Positions 1 to 9,632 of a stretch of 54,043 bases of DNA are shown piece by piece (within the stretch, counting starts at the first letter, position 1; every line of letters begins with the position of its first letter). Source of the DNA: JBHGAV01 sp041946685. GTDB lineage: Bacteria; Acidobacteriota; Terriglobia; Bryobacterales; Bryobacteraceae. The stretch is taken from NCBI GenBank assembly GCA_041946685.1, contig JBHGAV010000025.1, positions 1 through 54,043 on the forward strand, read 5' to 3'. A program made the translations under genes and the position numbers. The notes under the pieces are model-generated. The model did not search any database, was not told where the DNA came from, and saw only the letters and a list, made by a program, of their open reading frames with translations.

Positions 1-59
<59 letters not shown>

Positions 60-309
60 GCCAAATCCCTTGCCTTCGGCTCTCGGTCATTAATGGCGGC
101 AGAGCCCAGCCCTAGGTAGGAAGGCTCCCGATTGCCCCACAGGAGGAGGCCAGCCATGGCTGCCATGATGTCAGCGGGGAACCTCGAATTCCAGGCAGAA
201 CCGCACCCGTCCCGGACGCCCGCCGCCATGTTCGCCGGACCGGCCTCGCCGTACCCGGACTCCCCGCAGATGGCGCGCGCCGCTGAACTCGCGAGCCTGC
301 CGCGTCGCC

Positions 310-822
310 CTACTTCTTCTTTCCCGCTGGACTGCGCGGAGGATTGTTGCTGTTGGACATCTCCCGGTGAAGCTTCCACGAGCCGTCGGGCTGACGCTTG
401 CAGATGACCAGGTACTTGGCCGATTCTTCCGTGGGCTTGCCTGACTTCGGAGTCAGCGTGAAACTATAGTTGCCACGATCATAGGCCCAATCGCCTGTTA
501 CCTGTGTCTCAAGCGGGGTGAACGCGATGCTTGCGTGGCCTTCCTTGAACATCGTTTCGTAAGACGCCTGGATGGCCTGCCGACCCTCGACAGCAGGTTG
601 GTTTGGGTTCATCATGACCGCGTCATCGGCATACGTGGCGGCCAGGGCTGCCGCATCGCCGGAGTTGAAAGCGGTCATGACCTGGTCCCGAAGCGCATTG
701 ATCGCCTTCATGTCGGCGGTGACATCCCTCTTCGGTTCCGCTTGGGGCGCGGTCTGGCACCCCATGAACGTCAGCAGCAGAGTGAGCGTGACCGCCCCCA
801 CGAATGTGTTGTGTATTGTCAT
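310..822 (-). CDS. SnoaL/DUF4440-like NTF2-fold lipoprotein
   Basis: This 170-aa protein starts with a lipoprotein signal peptide (a hydrophobic stretch ending in a lipobox-like FMGC near residue 22), so it is probably anchored to a membrane. The rest fits the NTF2-like cone fold (SnoaL / DUF4440 / SgcJ-EcaC group): an N-terminal helix with a VMTAFNSGDAAALAATYADD-type motif, a DAVMMNP strand and a GRQAIQASYETMF helix, followed by beta strands ending in WKLHREM. Members bind small molecules or act as isomerases; no substrate can be read here. A good AGGAGA ribosome site precedes ATG822. It lies 41 nt after the gene at 864-1343 and may be co-transcribed with it. Confidence 0.85.
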   Translation of the reverse strand: MTIHNTFVGAVTLTLLLTFMGCQTAPQAEPKRDVTADMKAINALRDQVMTAFNSGDAAALAATYADDAVMMNPNQPAVEGRQAIQASYETMFKEGHASIAFTPLETQVTGDWAYDRGNYSFTLTPKSGKPTEESAKYLVICKRQPDGSWKLHREMSNSNNPPRSPAGKKK

Positions 823-863
823 GGTTTCTCCTGTGAACGTCAGCTTCTACCAGCGATTCTCCG

Positions 864-1343
864 CTACGTCGCCACGACGAACTCTTCCAGGCAGGTGTCG
901 CTGGCGCTCTCCCGGAATTTCACCTTGCCGGCGAGTTCAGGGACAAGCCGTTTCAGTTGTTCGTATTCGCGGCCACCTAAGCCTTGGCACAGTTGCTGGA
1001 TCTTCGCGTGATCAATGCCAGAGGCGGCAAGGCCGTCGTAAATTGGGCACCGCCCGACCCGGACTGTCACGATACCATCGGTCGCCTGAACTTCGTAGTC
1101 CATGCCGCACTTCTTGTACGCATTCTCCAGAACCGCTGCCACGCATTCGGCATCCGGCTTCTGTTGACTGCACTTGGCGCGAACCATACCACCGAGCATC
1201 CCAGCGAACTTGTCTCCGTTCCCCGCATGGATGGCGACAGCTTTATCCCACCCGACTTCTTTCGCTACTTCCTGTAGAAACCAGCCGTAGAACGTGTAGG
1301 CGTTCTTGGCGGCCTCGTGCTCACTGTCATTCGCTTTCCCCAT
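864..1343 (-). CDS. L-2-amino-thiazoline-4-carboxylate hydrolase-like protein
   Basis: This 159-aa soluble protein has the pattern of the ATC_hydrolase family (PF14196): a helical N-terminal half, then VGRCPIYDGL, a helix ending in QQLCQGLG, and a Cys-containing C-terminal strand (DTCLEEFVV). The conserved cysteines around the RCP and QLC motifs are visible. Family members are linked to thiazoline-carboxylate hydrolysis or are uncharacterised, so substrate is unknown. I chose ATG1343 because AGGAGC lies 7 nt upstream (1351-1356 on the complement); an in-frame ATG at 1382 would add 13 residues with no ribosome site. Function is inferred from family resemblance only. Confidence 0.75.
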   Translation of the reverse strand: MGKANDSEHEAAKNAYTFYGWFLQEVAKEVGWDKAVAIHAGNGDKFAGMLGGMVRAKCSQQKPDAECVAAVLENAYKKCGMDYEVQATDGIVTVRVGRCPIYDGLAASGIDHAKIQQLCQGLGGREYEQLKRLVPELAGKVKFRESASDTCLEEFVVAT

Positions 1344-1580
1344 CGTTCTTGCTCCTGTTTGTGTAACACCTGGACAAATCACTGCAACTCGGGAAACGCT
1401 CCTGAAAAGGCCCGTGAGCCGGGAGGGAGGTTATCTGCCCCGTGTGAGCATGTACGGTGAGCCGTCCAGTTCTGGGGCCCGTCACGAGGCGGCTTTCAGA
1501 GTACTGCTCCTGTCTTGCCCCTGTCAAGCCGGATTTCTTCACTTCACGCACCCAGCGCCCCCACTCCTACACAGGCTGGC

Positions 1581-1868
1581 CTAGTGGTATGGGGATGGCC
1601 TCGTCACCGTCATGTCGTGCCCAGTTGTCGTCTCTTCTGGGGGCAGCCACCTGCCTCGCGGCCTCTTCGGGAGGCTTGGGCAGCGGCGGATGATCGTAGT
1701 GAGTTGCTGGATGTCTTCGCCGATCGTGGTTCCGCGCGAGACCTCTTCTTCCTGCTGGATGGGGCAGGCGAGCGTCTGCTCGCCCCGTTCGATCATCCGG
1801 TCAACGACTCTGCGACCACGCTCCTGAGGCTCCAATTCGAATTCGAGACGGTGCCCAGGACTTCGCAT
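1581..1868 (-). CDS. possible small orphan protein
   Basis: A 95-codon open frame lies in the otherwise empty stretch 1344-1965. A GAGG-type site sits about 8 nt before ATG1868. The translation is charged, rich in Arg and Glu in its first half (a likely helix around VVDRMIERGEQ) and Pro-rich at the end, with no family I recognise. In a GC-rich genome such frames arise by chance and overlapping frames on the other strand are also open, so this is a weak call. The remaining bases of 1344-1965 show no RNA gene, repeat or terminator that I can support. Confidence 0.25.
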   Translation of the reverse strand: MRSPGHRLEFELEPQERGRRVVDRMIERGEQTLACPIQQEEEVSRGTTIGEDIQQLTTIIRRCPSLPKRPRGRWLPPEETTTGHDMTVTRPSPYH

Positions 1869-1965
1869 AGTGTGGTCCTCGTTGTGCCCAGACCAAGGCG
1901 ACCCAAGGCGGGGGCAGGTGCAATTGCAAGCAGTTGACAATGTGTACAGCCACACAGACGGCCAA

Positions 1966-4488
1966 CTAGCCCCGAGCCGCCTTGAGTTGCGGCCGGGGCG
2001 GTGCCGGGATGCTCCCCTTCAGCCTGATGTCGCGCGAGGAGGCTCCGACGAAGACTTCGCGATTGCCGTCCGCCATGACCCAATCGTGCTTCTGGACGGA
2101 CCAGTACGATAGCGCGCGCGGGCCGATGTGCATCGAGACTGCCTTGCGGCGGCCCGCCGCCAGCTCGATACGCTCGAACCCGGCGAGTGATTTCGGCATC
2201 ATTTCCACCGGCGTGTTCTCCGATGGTCCCAGGTAGACCTGCGCCACCTCGGCGCCCGCTCGCGAGCCCGTGTTCGTCACGGTGAACCCGACGTCAATTC
2301 CGTCCCCACTGCGCCTGACCATCAAGTTCGAGTACTCGAACCGCGTGTAAGACAGGCCGTGACCGAAGGGGTAGAGCGGCCGTATGTCCTGCGCATCGTA
2401 CCATCGGTAGCCGACCGCCAGACCTTCCGAGTAGGTCGCCGTGAAGGTCTCTCTCCCGCCGGCCGCCGCGCCGAGTAGCTTGCCGAGCAGGTCCGTAAAC
2501 AGCACGCCCGCTCCCCCGGGCAAGGCCGGGACACCCATTCTCTCGGGATTCCCAGGCGCGCGTGCGGGAGCGTCCTCCAGTCTCGTCGGGAAGGTGACCG
2601 GCAGTCTCCCGCTGGGATTGACGCGGCCCAAAAGCAGATTCGCCGTCGCCCAGCCGCCTTCCTGGCCGGGGTACCACATTTCGAGGATGGCCTGGACCCG
2701 ATCCCGCCAGGGCATGGCGACCGGTCCACCGGCGTTCAGCACCACCACCGTTCGCGGATTGACCGAAGCCACCTTCTCAATCAGTTCGTCCTGATCCTCG
2801 GGCAGGCTGAACGAGTTCCCCATCCCATTCCAGGCGAAGACAACCACCGCGCGCGCAACCTTCGCTGCGGCGACCGCGGCGGCGACGTTCGTCTGCCGCA
2901 ACTGGGGCGTCATCCAGGCGAAGCGAACGTTCAGAGGCGACGTCCCGGTCGAGCTGGCGGTTAGTTCCATCTGGTGCGCTCCGGCCGCCATGTGCAACGT
3001 GGCGCGGGCGTTGTCCCGCCCGTCGGTGGTCGGCAGGAGGCTGGACCACTTCTTGACCACCACGCTGCCTCCCCACTGCGCGCCCGAACGAACGATGGGG
3101 TTACCGTCGATCGTGATCGACCCTCCCCCGTCGGCGCCCTTTGCCCCTCCCGTCTGCACCATGAACGTGTACTCTCCATCAACCGGAACGTTCAGGGTTC
3201 CCTTCCAGGAATACCCGTCATCGGGACCGATGGCGGGGACGAGCGGTCCCGGGATGGGTACGCCTGTCAAGTCGCAGCCTACCGAGTAGGCGATTCTCGC
3301 CTTCGGCGCGCTCCTCCTCAGAGCTTCGAGCGGTGCTACCATGCGCGACTCGAAGCCCGCGCCGCGCTCCCCCAGGAACCCCGCCGCGAGCTGGCCCCCG
3401 GTAGGGCCGATCACCGCCAGCGACGCCAGATCGCCGGCCGCAAGCGGCAATATCCCTCCCTCGTTTCTCAGGAGCACCGCGCCCTGCTCGGCAACCTGCC
3501 GGATGATCCGGGCGTCCGCTTCCACGTCGATCGACTTTGGCCGCTTGGGCGGCTTCCGCCTTAGCAACCCGAAGCGGTCCATCTGCCCCAGGATTCTGGT
3601 CACCGCCTGGTCGATCGCGGAAACCGGGACGGCGCCGCTCTCTACCAGCGGCTTCAGCCCTTCGCGCAACACCGGTCCGCCCCGCAAGGCAATCGGCCTG
3701 CCGGGCATCTCCAAATCCAGGCCATGCAAGACGGCGAGCGGGTTGTGCACTGCTCCCCAATCGGAGGTGACGAAGCCCTCGAATCCCCAGCGGCCGCGCA
3801 ACACGCCGTTCAGCAAGTCTTCGTGCTCGCAGGCCCACACGCCGTTGACCTTGCTGTAGGAGCACATGACCGACGCCACACCGGCCTTGACCGCCGCTTC
3901 GAACGCAGGCAGGTAGATCTCGTGGAGAGTCCGTTCATCAATAACGATGTCGTCGCTGCCGTTGTAGGCGGCAAAGTGCTTGACCTGGGCCATGACGCCC
4001 TGGCTCTGGATACCCTCGACCAAGGCGACTCCAAGTTGCGCGTTCAGAAATGGGTCCTCGCTGAGAGTCGTGTGATTGCGGCGGAACAGAGGGTCGCGCA
4101 CGATGTTGATGTGCGGCGCGAGCAGAATGTCCTGCTCCAGGGCCTTCGCGTCGCGGCCCAGCACCACTCCGTAGAGGCGCGCAGCCTCCCTGTCGAACGT
4201 GGCGGCGAGTCCGGCCGGCGCGGGCAGGGCCGTCGCCGTCTTGGTCACATTAACGCCGGGCGGCCCGTCCGCCAGCCGCAAGGCTGGAATTCCCAACTGG
4301 GGCAGCCCGGGCCAGTAGCCAGCCTGTCCCAGGAGCCGGGGATCGCGGGCTCCGTGGAGGAGCGAGATCTTCTCTTCCAGCGTCATCCGCCGCAAGAGGG
4401 ATGGAATGTCCACACTCCGGGGCTCAGCCCAAAGCGGGAGATTACACAGGATGGAGATTGCGAGAGTTATCCGCCGCGCGGAAATCAA
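1966..4488 (-). CDS. secreted GH3 beta-glucosidase-type glycosidase with PA14 insert
   Basis: This protein of about 840 aa carries a signal peptide (hydrophobic segment ending LWAEP), a GH3 N-terminal domain (about 25-310), a GH3 C-terminal domain (about 325-690) interrupted by a PA14 carbohydrate-binding insert (about 405-535), and a C-terminal fibronectin-III-like domain. The catalytic nucleophile is the Asp of SDW (about residue 243) and the KHF sugar-binding motif is at about 170. GH3 enzymes release beta-linked glucose or xylose from oligosaccharides, probably in the periplasm here. I prefer a TTG start at 4488, one base after the stop of the upstream DUF2911 gene, because it gives a clean signal peptide. 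The in-frame ATG at 4566 would overlap that gene and add 26 basic residues. Confidence 0.93.
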   Translation of the reverse strand: MISARRITLAISILCNLPLWAEPRSVDIPSLLRRMTLEEKISLLHGARDPRLLGQAGYWPGLPQLGIPALRLADGPPGVNVTKTATALPAPAGLAATFDREAARLYGVVLGRDAKALEQDILLAPHINIVRDPLFRRNHTTLSEDPFLNAQLGVALVEGIQSQGVMAQVKHFAAYNGSDDIVIDERTLHEIYLPAFEAAVKAGVASVMCSYSKVNGVWACEHEDLLNGVLRGRWGFEGFVTSDWGAVHNPLAVLHGLDLEMPGRPIALRGGPVLREGLKPLVESGAVPVSAIDQAVTRILGQMDRFGLLRRKPPKRPKSIDVEADARIIRQVAEQGAVLLRNEGGILPLAAGDLASLAVIGPTGGQLAAGFLGERGAGFESRMVAPLEALRRSAPKARIAYSVGCDLTGVPIPGPLVPAIGPDDGYSWKGTLNVPVDGEYTFMVQTGGAKGADGGGSITIDGNPIVRSGAQWGGSVVVKKWSSLLPTTDGRDNARATLHMAAGAHQMELTASSTGTSPLNVRFAWMTPQLRQTNVAAAVAAAKVARAVVVFAWNGMGNSFSLPEDQDELIEKVASVNPRTVVVLNAGGPVAMPWRDRVQAILEMWYPGQEGGWATANLLLGRVNPSGRLPVTFPTRLEDAPARAPGNPERMGVPALPGGAGVLFTDLLGKLLGAAAGGRETFTATYSEGLAVGYRWYDAQDIRPLYPFGHGLSYTRFEYSNLMVRRSGDGIDVGFTVTNTGSRAGAEVAQVYLGPSENTPVEMMPKSLAGFERIELAAGRRKAVSMHIGPRALSYWSVQKHDWVMADGNREVFVGASSRDIRLKGSIPAPPRPQLKAARG

Positions 4489-4489
4489 G

Positions 4490-5068
4490 CTACCACTCGG
4501 GATCGCCGGGCGCCCAGTCCAACTGGAACGCCGCGAACGCCATGGTGTTCTCCCAGGACATCTCAATGCGGCCGGCGCGGCTGGCGGTCTTGGTCAGTGT
4601 CAGCTTGCAGGCCTCGACGGGAGAAGTCACTTTCCTCACGACCATGGGAACCCGCCCCAGATCCATCTTCGGATTGTAGACCTGGGTCTTCGGACCGACC
4701 TGCTTGCTGATGATGAGTTGCATCTTGTCGGGCTCCGGCAGCAGGTAGAGGCTGTATTCGCCTTTCGGAACAACTACGCCCCGGAACACAAGGTCGCTCT
4801 CCGTGTGGAAGGTGGCTGCGGAAGCGCCTCCGATGGGCCATACCTGCTTGTAGGGTACGATGCCGCCAAAGACTTTCTTGCCGCCCATGGAAGGGGCCGA
4901 GTACTTCACGGTGATCTTGTTCGCGTCGAAGGCGATCGAAGACTGCTCGACCGCCGCCGCTGTGGGGATCGACGCAGCAAGCTGCGTCTTGGCTGCCGGC
5001 TGCTGGGCAAACACAGCCAGTGCGGACAAACCCACCAAAAGAATGCACACAAAGCCCTGCTTCACCAT
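4490..5068 (-). CDS. secreted DUF2911 protein
   Basis: This 192-aa protein has an N-terminal signal peptide (cleavage near VFAQQ) and then a single DUF2911 domain. The hallmarks visible are ITVKYSAPSMGGKKVFG, the VPYKQVWPIGG block, GEYSLYLLPE, and a C-terminal strand ending FQLDWAPG. The family is common in Bacteroidetes and Acidobacteria and has no established function; a beta-sandwich periplasmic protein is likely. A strong GGAGGA ribosome site precedes ATG5068. Its stop codon is one base from the proposed TTG start of the GH3 gene, so the two are probably translationally coupled and may act on the same substrate. Confidence 0.88.
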   Translation of the reverse strand: MVKQGFVCILLVGLSALAVFAQQPAAKTQLAASIPTAAAVEQSSIAFDANKITVKYSAPSMGGKKVFGGIVPYKQVWPIGGASAATFHTESDLVFRGVVVPKGEYSLYLLPEPDKMQLIISKQVGPKTQVYNPKMDLGRVPMVVRKVTSPVEACKLTLTKTASRAGRIEMSWENTMAFAAFQLDWAPGDPEW

Positions 5069-5404
5069 AAGAGCGTCTCCTCCTTGAGTCTACAGCGCGC
5101 ACCGGCACTCCGGCAAGGCGCCGGAATCCGCTTCCGGCCGGATCAAGCCGGGCTGGACTTCATACGCGTCAGCGGGCTGACAGCGCCGGGACAAGCGTTG
5201 CACGAAGCGCCCGGGACCCGACTTGGGCCACACCATCGTGCACCGGGCTGGGTGACTCCCGGCCCGTGGCCAACCCTCGCGCACCTCACCCCGGTTGTTA
5301 GAGCCAGTATTATCAATATATTAGGGGCATCGGGCCCCTGCTCCATCCCTTAGTCGGCTGGGGGCGATCCCGCCCCCTGGTCACCTCTTCTCGGGTTTTT
5401 TCTC
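5069..5404. other. intergenic stretch between divergent blocks, no gene
   Basis: This region separates the reverse-strand DUF2911/GH3 pair from the forward receptor array and must hold the promoter of the former. I see a small GC hairpin (AGGGGC with GCCCCT, about 5323-5339) without a T tract, next to a short AT-rich patch (5299-5322), but no coding frame with a ribosome site. Confidence 0.5.
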
Positions 5405-5433
5405 TTTACAGGTTTCTGACCTTGGACTACAAT
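5405..5433 (+). promoter_or_regulatory. sigma70-type promoter of receptor gene 1
   Basis: TTTACA (5405-5410), a 17-nt spacer, then TACAAT (5428-5433). Position and spacing match the elements in front of the other three receptor genes, which supports it as real. Confidence 0.75.
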
Positions 5434-5644
5434 CTGTCAGACGCCCGGGCACGAGGTGGGGCGAAGGAGCCAGTGCCCGAGGTGCCCGGGCGGGAATTGG
5501 CTTAGTCAGCGCGGCAGTCGCATACGCCAGGCTTCACAGAGCGTGAGCCCGGCAGCAGGGGGTCCAACAGCGGCTTCTGGCTAGCGGCGCGAATGAGCTC
5601 AGGCCCTTTCCTCGCCTCTAGCTACGAGCTAACGAGGAGGCCAT
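5434..5644 (+). other. 211-nt 5' leader of receptor gene 1
   Basis: This untranslated leader runs from the -10 element to ATG5645. It holds several short inverted repeats, including TAGCT-ACG-AGCTA just upstream of the ribosome site AGGAGG. TCTAG at about 5617 can pair with CTAGA of codons 3-4, which would cover the ribosome site. No upstream coding frame with a ribosome site is evident. Leader length, not sequence, is shared with the other three units. Confidence 0.5.
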
Positions 5645-8600
5645 ATGGGTTCTAGATTCCAGTGGGGCGTGTTGATTGCCCTGCTTGTTCTGTTTACTTA
5701 CGTAACCTACGCTCAGATCCGATCAGGGACAATAACCGGAGAGGTCAAGGATGCAAGCGGCGCCTTGATAGCAGGCGCCCAGGTGGTCGTCACAAATCAG
5801 GAGACTTCGGTCGCCGACAGCACCAAGACAACCGCTGCAGGAGTGTTCACCGTCCCGTACTTGCCGGCGGGAACCTACACGGTAGCGGTTACGGCGCCGG
5901 GATTTGCGGACTACCGGCAGACGGGCGTAGTGCTCGCTACGGCGCAGACTGTCCGCGTGAACGTGGGCATGCAACTGGCCACGATCAGCACGGCGGTCGA
6001 GGTGACGGCGCAAACGGCGCAGATTCAGACTGAGAACACCACGCTGCAATCTGCCATCCGTTCCGAGATGATCGGCGTTCTCCCCAACCCTACGTCGAAT
6101 CCGATGTTCTACGCCTTTCTGCAGCCCGGTGTGGTGGCCCGTAGCGGTGGGTTGAACACCACAAACACAGGGTCCTTTGGAATCGGCGTCTCGGGCAGGA
6201 CGCAGTGGTCAGCGATGGGCGTCAACGGCGGACGCGCCTCCACCAACGAGTTCCAGTTGGACGGGCTTCCCGTGATGGGCGGCGGATACAACGAGGTCGC
6301 GGTGACCCCGAATACGGAAGGGCTGGAGGAAGTCCGCGTGATCGCCAACAATTTCACCGCCGAGTACGGACACGGGCAGGCGGTCATCTCGATGAGCACC
6401 AGGTCGGGAACCAACCAGTACCACGGGGAAGCCAACTACACGCTGCGCAACGAGGCCCTCATGGCCAACTCGATGTCGAACAAGAGCAACGCTGTGGCTA
6501 GGGCTCCCTTCAAGGTCAACGAGTTCGGCGGCTCGGCAGGCGGTCCGATTATCAAGGACAAGCTGTTCTTCTTCTCCAGCTATCACTTCCTGCGGTTTAA
6601 CCGGGGCAGCCAGAGTCTGTTGACGGTGCCGACGGCGGCCGAGGCCCTAGGCGACTTCAGCAAGACATTCATTCGAGACGAGGCGGGCCTCCCCGTGCCG
6701 GCGCAGATCTACGACCCGTTCAACGTGACGCAGCTCGGTCCGGACCTGTACGAGCGTGCGCTCATCCCGGGCGCCAATCTTTCGGCGCGCCCCGGTGCTG
6801 AGTACGCTAAGTTGTGGTTCTCGTACTACCCGCAGCCGAACCGGAAGCCGGACGACGAGTTCAATACAAACAACTTCGAAGCCACAGTCATTCAGAAGAT
6901 CCGCCGGCACAATCTCAACAACCGGATTGACTACCGCAGGGGCAAACACTCGATTTACGGGAGCGGCGGCATAACCAAGTCGAGCAACGTGACGCCGCGT
7001 CCCTTCGGCAAGGCGCCGCTGAACTCCGACCCACGAACAAACGCCGACCGGAACCCCTACGGCCAGATCGGGGACACAATTGTCTTGACCCCGACGCTCA
7101 TTCTCGATATGCGGTACGGCATCAGCCGGATTGTGACGTTCAACTACGGCGGCAACAAGTCGGGGTGGGACGATGCACTCTATGACAAGTTCGGCCTGCC
7201 AAAGAACATCCGGCCGCTGTTCGCGTTCTTCGGCGCTGCCCCCGTCCTAAACATCAGCAATTACGCGACTCTCACGGACGGCCTGTTCGCGAGCAGCCAT
7301 GAGGGCCAGTCGATGCACACTGGGACGTTCAGCCTCACGAACGTTCGCGGCTCGTGGACCCACAAGTTCGGGCTGGAGGCCCGCAACCTTCTGTCCAACT
7401 ACGACGACTTCGAGGAAGCTACGACCCAATACCAGGGCATGTGGTTCGACCAGGGCGGCAACTTCAATTTCCGGTACGTCACTGCCAGCGGCGGCTCCTC
7501 AGCATTGAACACGACGAACGTGCAGCGGGGTCTTGGTCAGGCCCGTCCGTTCCTCGGGGCACCCGGCTGGTGGATCCGGCCCGGCACAAACGTGCAGGAG
7601 GCCTTCTCGCAGAAGTACATGGCGTTTTACACCCAGAATGACTGGCGCGCCACCAGCAGGCTGACCATCAACCTGGGCCTTCGCTGGGACCTTCAGCCCG
7701 GCCCGACCGAGCGGCATAACCGGATGTCGTCGTTGGATCTGACGGCAACCAATCCGTTCGGCACGAAGGGTTTCATCGCCATGCCGGGCCTCGGCGGGTA
7801 CAGCCGCGGCCTTTGGGATACCAAGTACAGGGACTTTGGCCCGCGCCTCGGCGCCGCCTATCAGTTGAGCGACAGCCTGGTTCTCCGTGGCGGCTTCGGC
7901 ATCACGTACCTGCCGAGCAACTCCGGGAACTGGTCGTCGATGGTGGAGTACGGCGCGAGCACCTTCTCGAGCGGTACCATTCAGCGACCCTATGGCCCCA
8001 ATCCGAATGGAGTGCCGGCCATCCGTATGACTGATCCTGCCTACTTGGACCCTGCCACAATGAATGACATCGCCGCTCCCAACCTCTACGGTCAGAAGAA
8101 CGAGTCCAAGTTCGACCGCCGCTTCCAGAATGGCCGCGCGAAGCAGGTCAACTTCTTCATCGAGAAGCGCTTCGCCGGTGGCTGGCTCGGCTCGGTGGGA
8201 TACAGCGGTTCCTACAGCGACCATCTGTTGTGGCGCTACTGGCCGCTCGACAGCATGCAGATGATCCCGTCGACCCTGCGCGCCCAATGGGCGGCGGAAT
8301 ACATCGCGAGCAGCCTGAAGACCAACCCCGCCGAAGCGCAGATTCCGAACCCTTACCAGCCTGCGGGTGGGCCACTGCTCAACTTCCAGGGTGTTATGGG
8401 TGCGTCGACGATCGCGCGGCGCTACATCTACTACACTTATCCGCTTCTGGCGGGCCAGGCAGTCAATCTCAGCAACACCTGGTCCAGATACAACTCCATG
8501 CAAGTTCGCGCGACGCATGCCTTCTCGAGAGGGTTCCTCCTGGACTTCCACTACACCTGGGCGAAGGGCACCAACAATACCAACCCCACGGTCGACCAGA

Positions 8601-9355
8601 ATAATCCGGGCGGGAACGACTACTACAACATGAAGAACAACGTGCATCTGGACAGCTACGATATCAAGCACCGCGGCGTAGCGACGTTCCTGTACGACTT
8701 CCCCTTTGGGAGCGGCAAGGCGTTCGATACCAGCAACCGCGTGGCGCGGGCCTTGATCGGCGGCTGGCAGGTCGGCGGCACGCTCACCGCGCAGACCGGC
8801 ATGCCCTTCTTCATCAGCGGCGCCAGCGACGGTGCGGTTGTCGCCCGCCCCGACCGGATCAGCGGAGTGCCAGTGGAAGTGCCCGCGGCTCTGCAACATT
8901 GGTACGACGGCAACACGACGGTTACGCTGCCCAACGGCCGCATCATTCGGCCCAGCAAGAACACGTTCCTCAAGTACTATTCGGGCGCCTTTCAAGGTCG
9001 CGTCATCAAGTTGCCGAACGGGAGCTATGGCGCGGACCAGAACTGGTTCGGAACCTCGGCTACTGCCTGGGAGACGATGCGCGGCCCCGGGCGATTCAAC
9101 ATCGATTTGACCCTCCGGCGGAGCGTCAGGCTCACGGAGAGGTTTTCCGTTGAAGTGTCGGCCGAAGCCGCCAACCTGCTCAATAACGTTCAGCTAAACG
9201 GGAACTACAGCGGCAGCCTCGGCAGCACGATAGTCGCCGCCAACGCCTCAAGAGGACTTCTTCCCGGGATGGGCTCGAGCGACACGTTCGGGACCATCGG
9301 AAACGGGACCTTCCCCCCGCGCGAAGTTGTCATGAAGGCGAGAATCCGCTTCTAG
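5645..9355 (+). CDS. Oar-like TonB-dependent receptor 1
   Basis: This 1236-aa outer-membrane protein has a signal peptide (1-24, ending TYAQ), a carboxypeptidase-regulatory-like domain (about 25-112, GTITGEVKDASGALIAGAQV...LPAGTYTVAV), a plug domain (about 118-255, with FQLDGLPVMGGGYNE and RVIANNFTAEYGHG) and a beta barrel ending in the terminal phenylalanine (RIRF) recognised by the BAM machinery. Such SusC/Oar-type receptors import oligosaccharides or other large ligands using TonB energy. No SusD partner is encoded nearby, as usual in acidobacteria. AGGAGG precedes ATG5645. It is the most divergent of the four paralogues. The ligand is unknown; the glycan-type genes on both sides suggest a plant or microbial saccharide. 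Confidence 0.95.
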   Translation: MGSRFQWGVLIALLVLFTYVTYAQIRSGTITGEVKDASGALIAGAQVVVTNQETSVADSTKTTAAGVFTVPYLPAGTYTVAVTAPGFADYRQTGVVLATAQTVRVNVGMQLATISTAVEVTAQTAQIQTENTTLQSAIRSEMIGVLPNPTSNPMFYAFLQPGVVARSGGLNTTNTGSFGIGVSGRTQWSAMGVNGGRASTNEFQLDGLPVMGGGYNEVAVTPNTEGLEEVRVIANNFTAEYGHGQAVISMSTRSGTNQYHGEANYTLRNEALMANSMSNKSNAVARAPFKVNEFGGSAGGPIIKDKLFFFSSYHFLRFNRGSQSLLTVPTAAEALGDFSKTFIRDEAGLPVPAQIYDPFNVTQLGPDLYERALIPGANLSARPGAEYAKLWFSYYPQPNRKPDDEFNTNNFEATVIQKIRRHNLNNRIDYRRGKHSIYGSGGITKSSNVTPRPFGKAPLNSDPRTNADRNPYGQIGDTIVLTPTLILDMRYGISRIVTFNYGGNKSGWDDALYDKFGLPKNIRPLFAFFGAAPVLNISNYATLTDGLFASSHEGQSMHTGTFSLTNVRGSWTHKFGLEARNLLSNYDDFEEATTQYQGMWFDQGGNFNFRYVTASGGSSALNTTNVQRGLGQARPFLGAPGWWIRPGTNVQEAFSQKYMAFYTQNDWRATSRLTINLGLRWDLQPGPTERHNRMSSLDLTATNPFGTKGFIAMPGLGGYSRGLWDTKYRDFGPRLGAAYQLSDSLVLRGGFGITYLPSNSGNWSSMVEYGASTFSSGTIQRPYGPNPNGVPAIRMTDPAYLDPATMNDIAAPNLYGQKNESKFDRRFQNGRAKQVNFFIEKRFAGGWLGSVGYSGSYSDHLLWRYWPLDSMQMIPSTLRAQWAAEYIASSLKTNPAEAQIPNPYQPAGGPLLNFQGVMGASTIARRYIYYTYPLLAGQAVNLSNTWSRYNSMQVRATHAFSRGFLLDFHYTWAKGTNNTNPTVDQNNPGGNDYYNMKNNVHLDSYDIKHRGVATFLYDFPFGSGKAFDTSNRVARALIGGWQVGGTLTAQTGMPFFISGASDGAVVARPDRISGVPVEVPAALQHWYDGNTTVTLPNGRIIRPSKNTFLKYYSGAFQGRVIKLPNGSYGADQNWFGTSATAWETMRGPGRFNIDLTLRRSVRLTERFSVEVSAEAANLLNNVQLNGNYSGSLGSTIVAANASRGLLPGMGSSDTFGTIGNGTFPPREVVMKARIRF

Positions 9356-9367
9356 CCCCAACTTCTT

Positions 9368-9398
9368 GTGACCCGGCGGCAATACGCCGCTGGGTCAC
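9368..9398 (+). terminator. inverted repeat after receptor gene 1
   Basis: GTGACCCGGCGGC (9368-9380) pairs with GCCGCTGGGTCAC (9386-9398) across a 5-nt loop, with one G-T pair. No T run follows, so it may be a weak or Rho-assisted terminator or an mRNA 3' stabiliser. The 200 bases between it and the next promoter hold another GC hairpin at about 9555-9576 and no gene. Confidence 0.6.
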
Positions 9399-9603
9399 GG
9401 AGGCAAAAAGGCCGCTGGCGACAGGGGCGGTTTCGCACCGGGGGAACACTCACGGTCCAGTGCAGGTTCTCGCTCTTGCGAGTTCGCAGCCTATCCAGAG
9501 CGATTTCAATAAGCTAGCCCGGACGTTTCACGGCCAAATGGGCGAGATCCACCCGGCCGCCAGATGGCCGGGGGATCCGTCGGTTCCACGTTAACGTTTC
9601 TTC

Positions 9604-9632
9604 TTGACAGTTTCTTAATCTCGAACTAGAAT
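9604..9632 (+). promoter_or_regulatory. sigma70-type promoter of receptor gene 2
   Basis: A perfect TTGACA (9604-9609), 17-nt spacer, and TAGAAT (9627-9632). The ATG at 9631 overlaps this -10 box, so it cannot be the start codon of a transcript made here; this supports the start at 9841. Confidence 0.85.

Noticed and set aside
7499..8995. 498-codon antisense open frame inside receptor gene 1
   Set aside because: It mirrors the codon pattern of the real gene on the other strand, has no ribosome site and no recognisable domain. Similar long antisense frames (10462-11667, 14412-15536, 20780-21793, 44936-45841) were rejected for the same reason.
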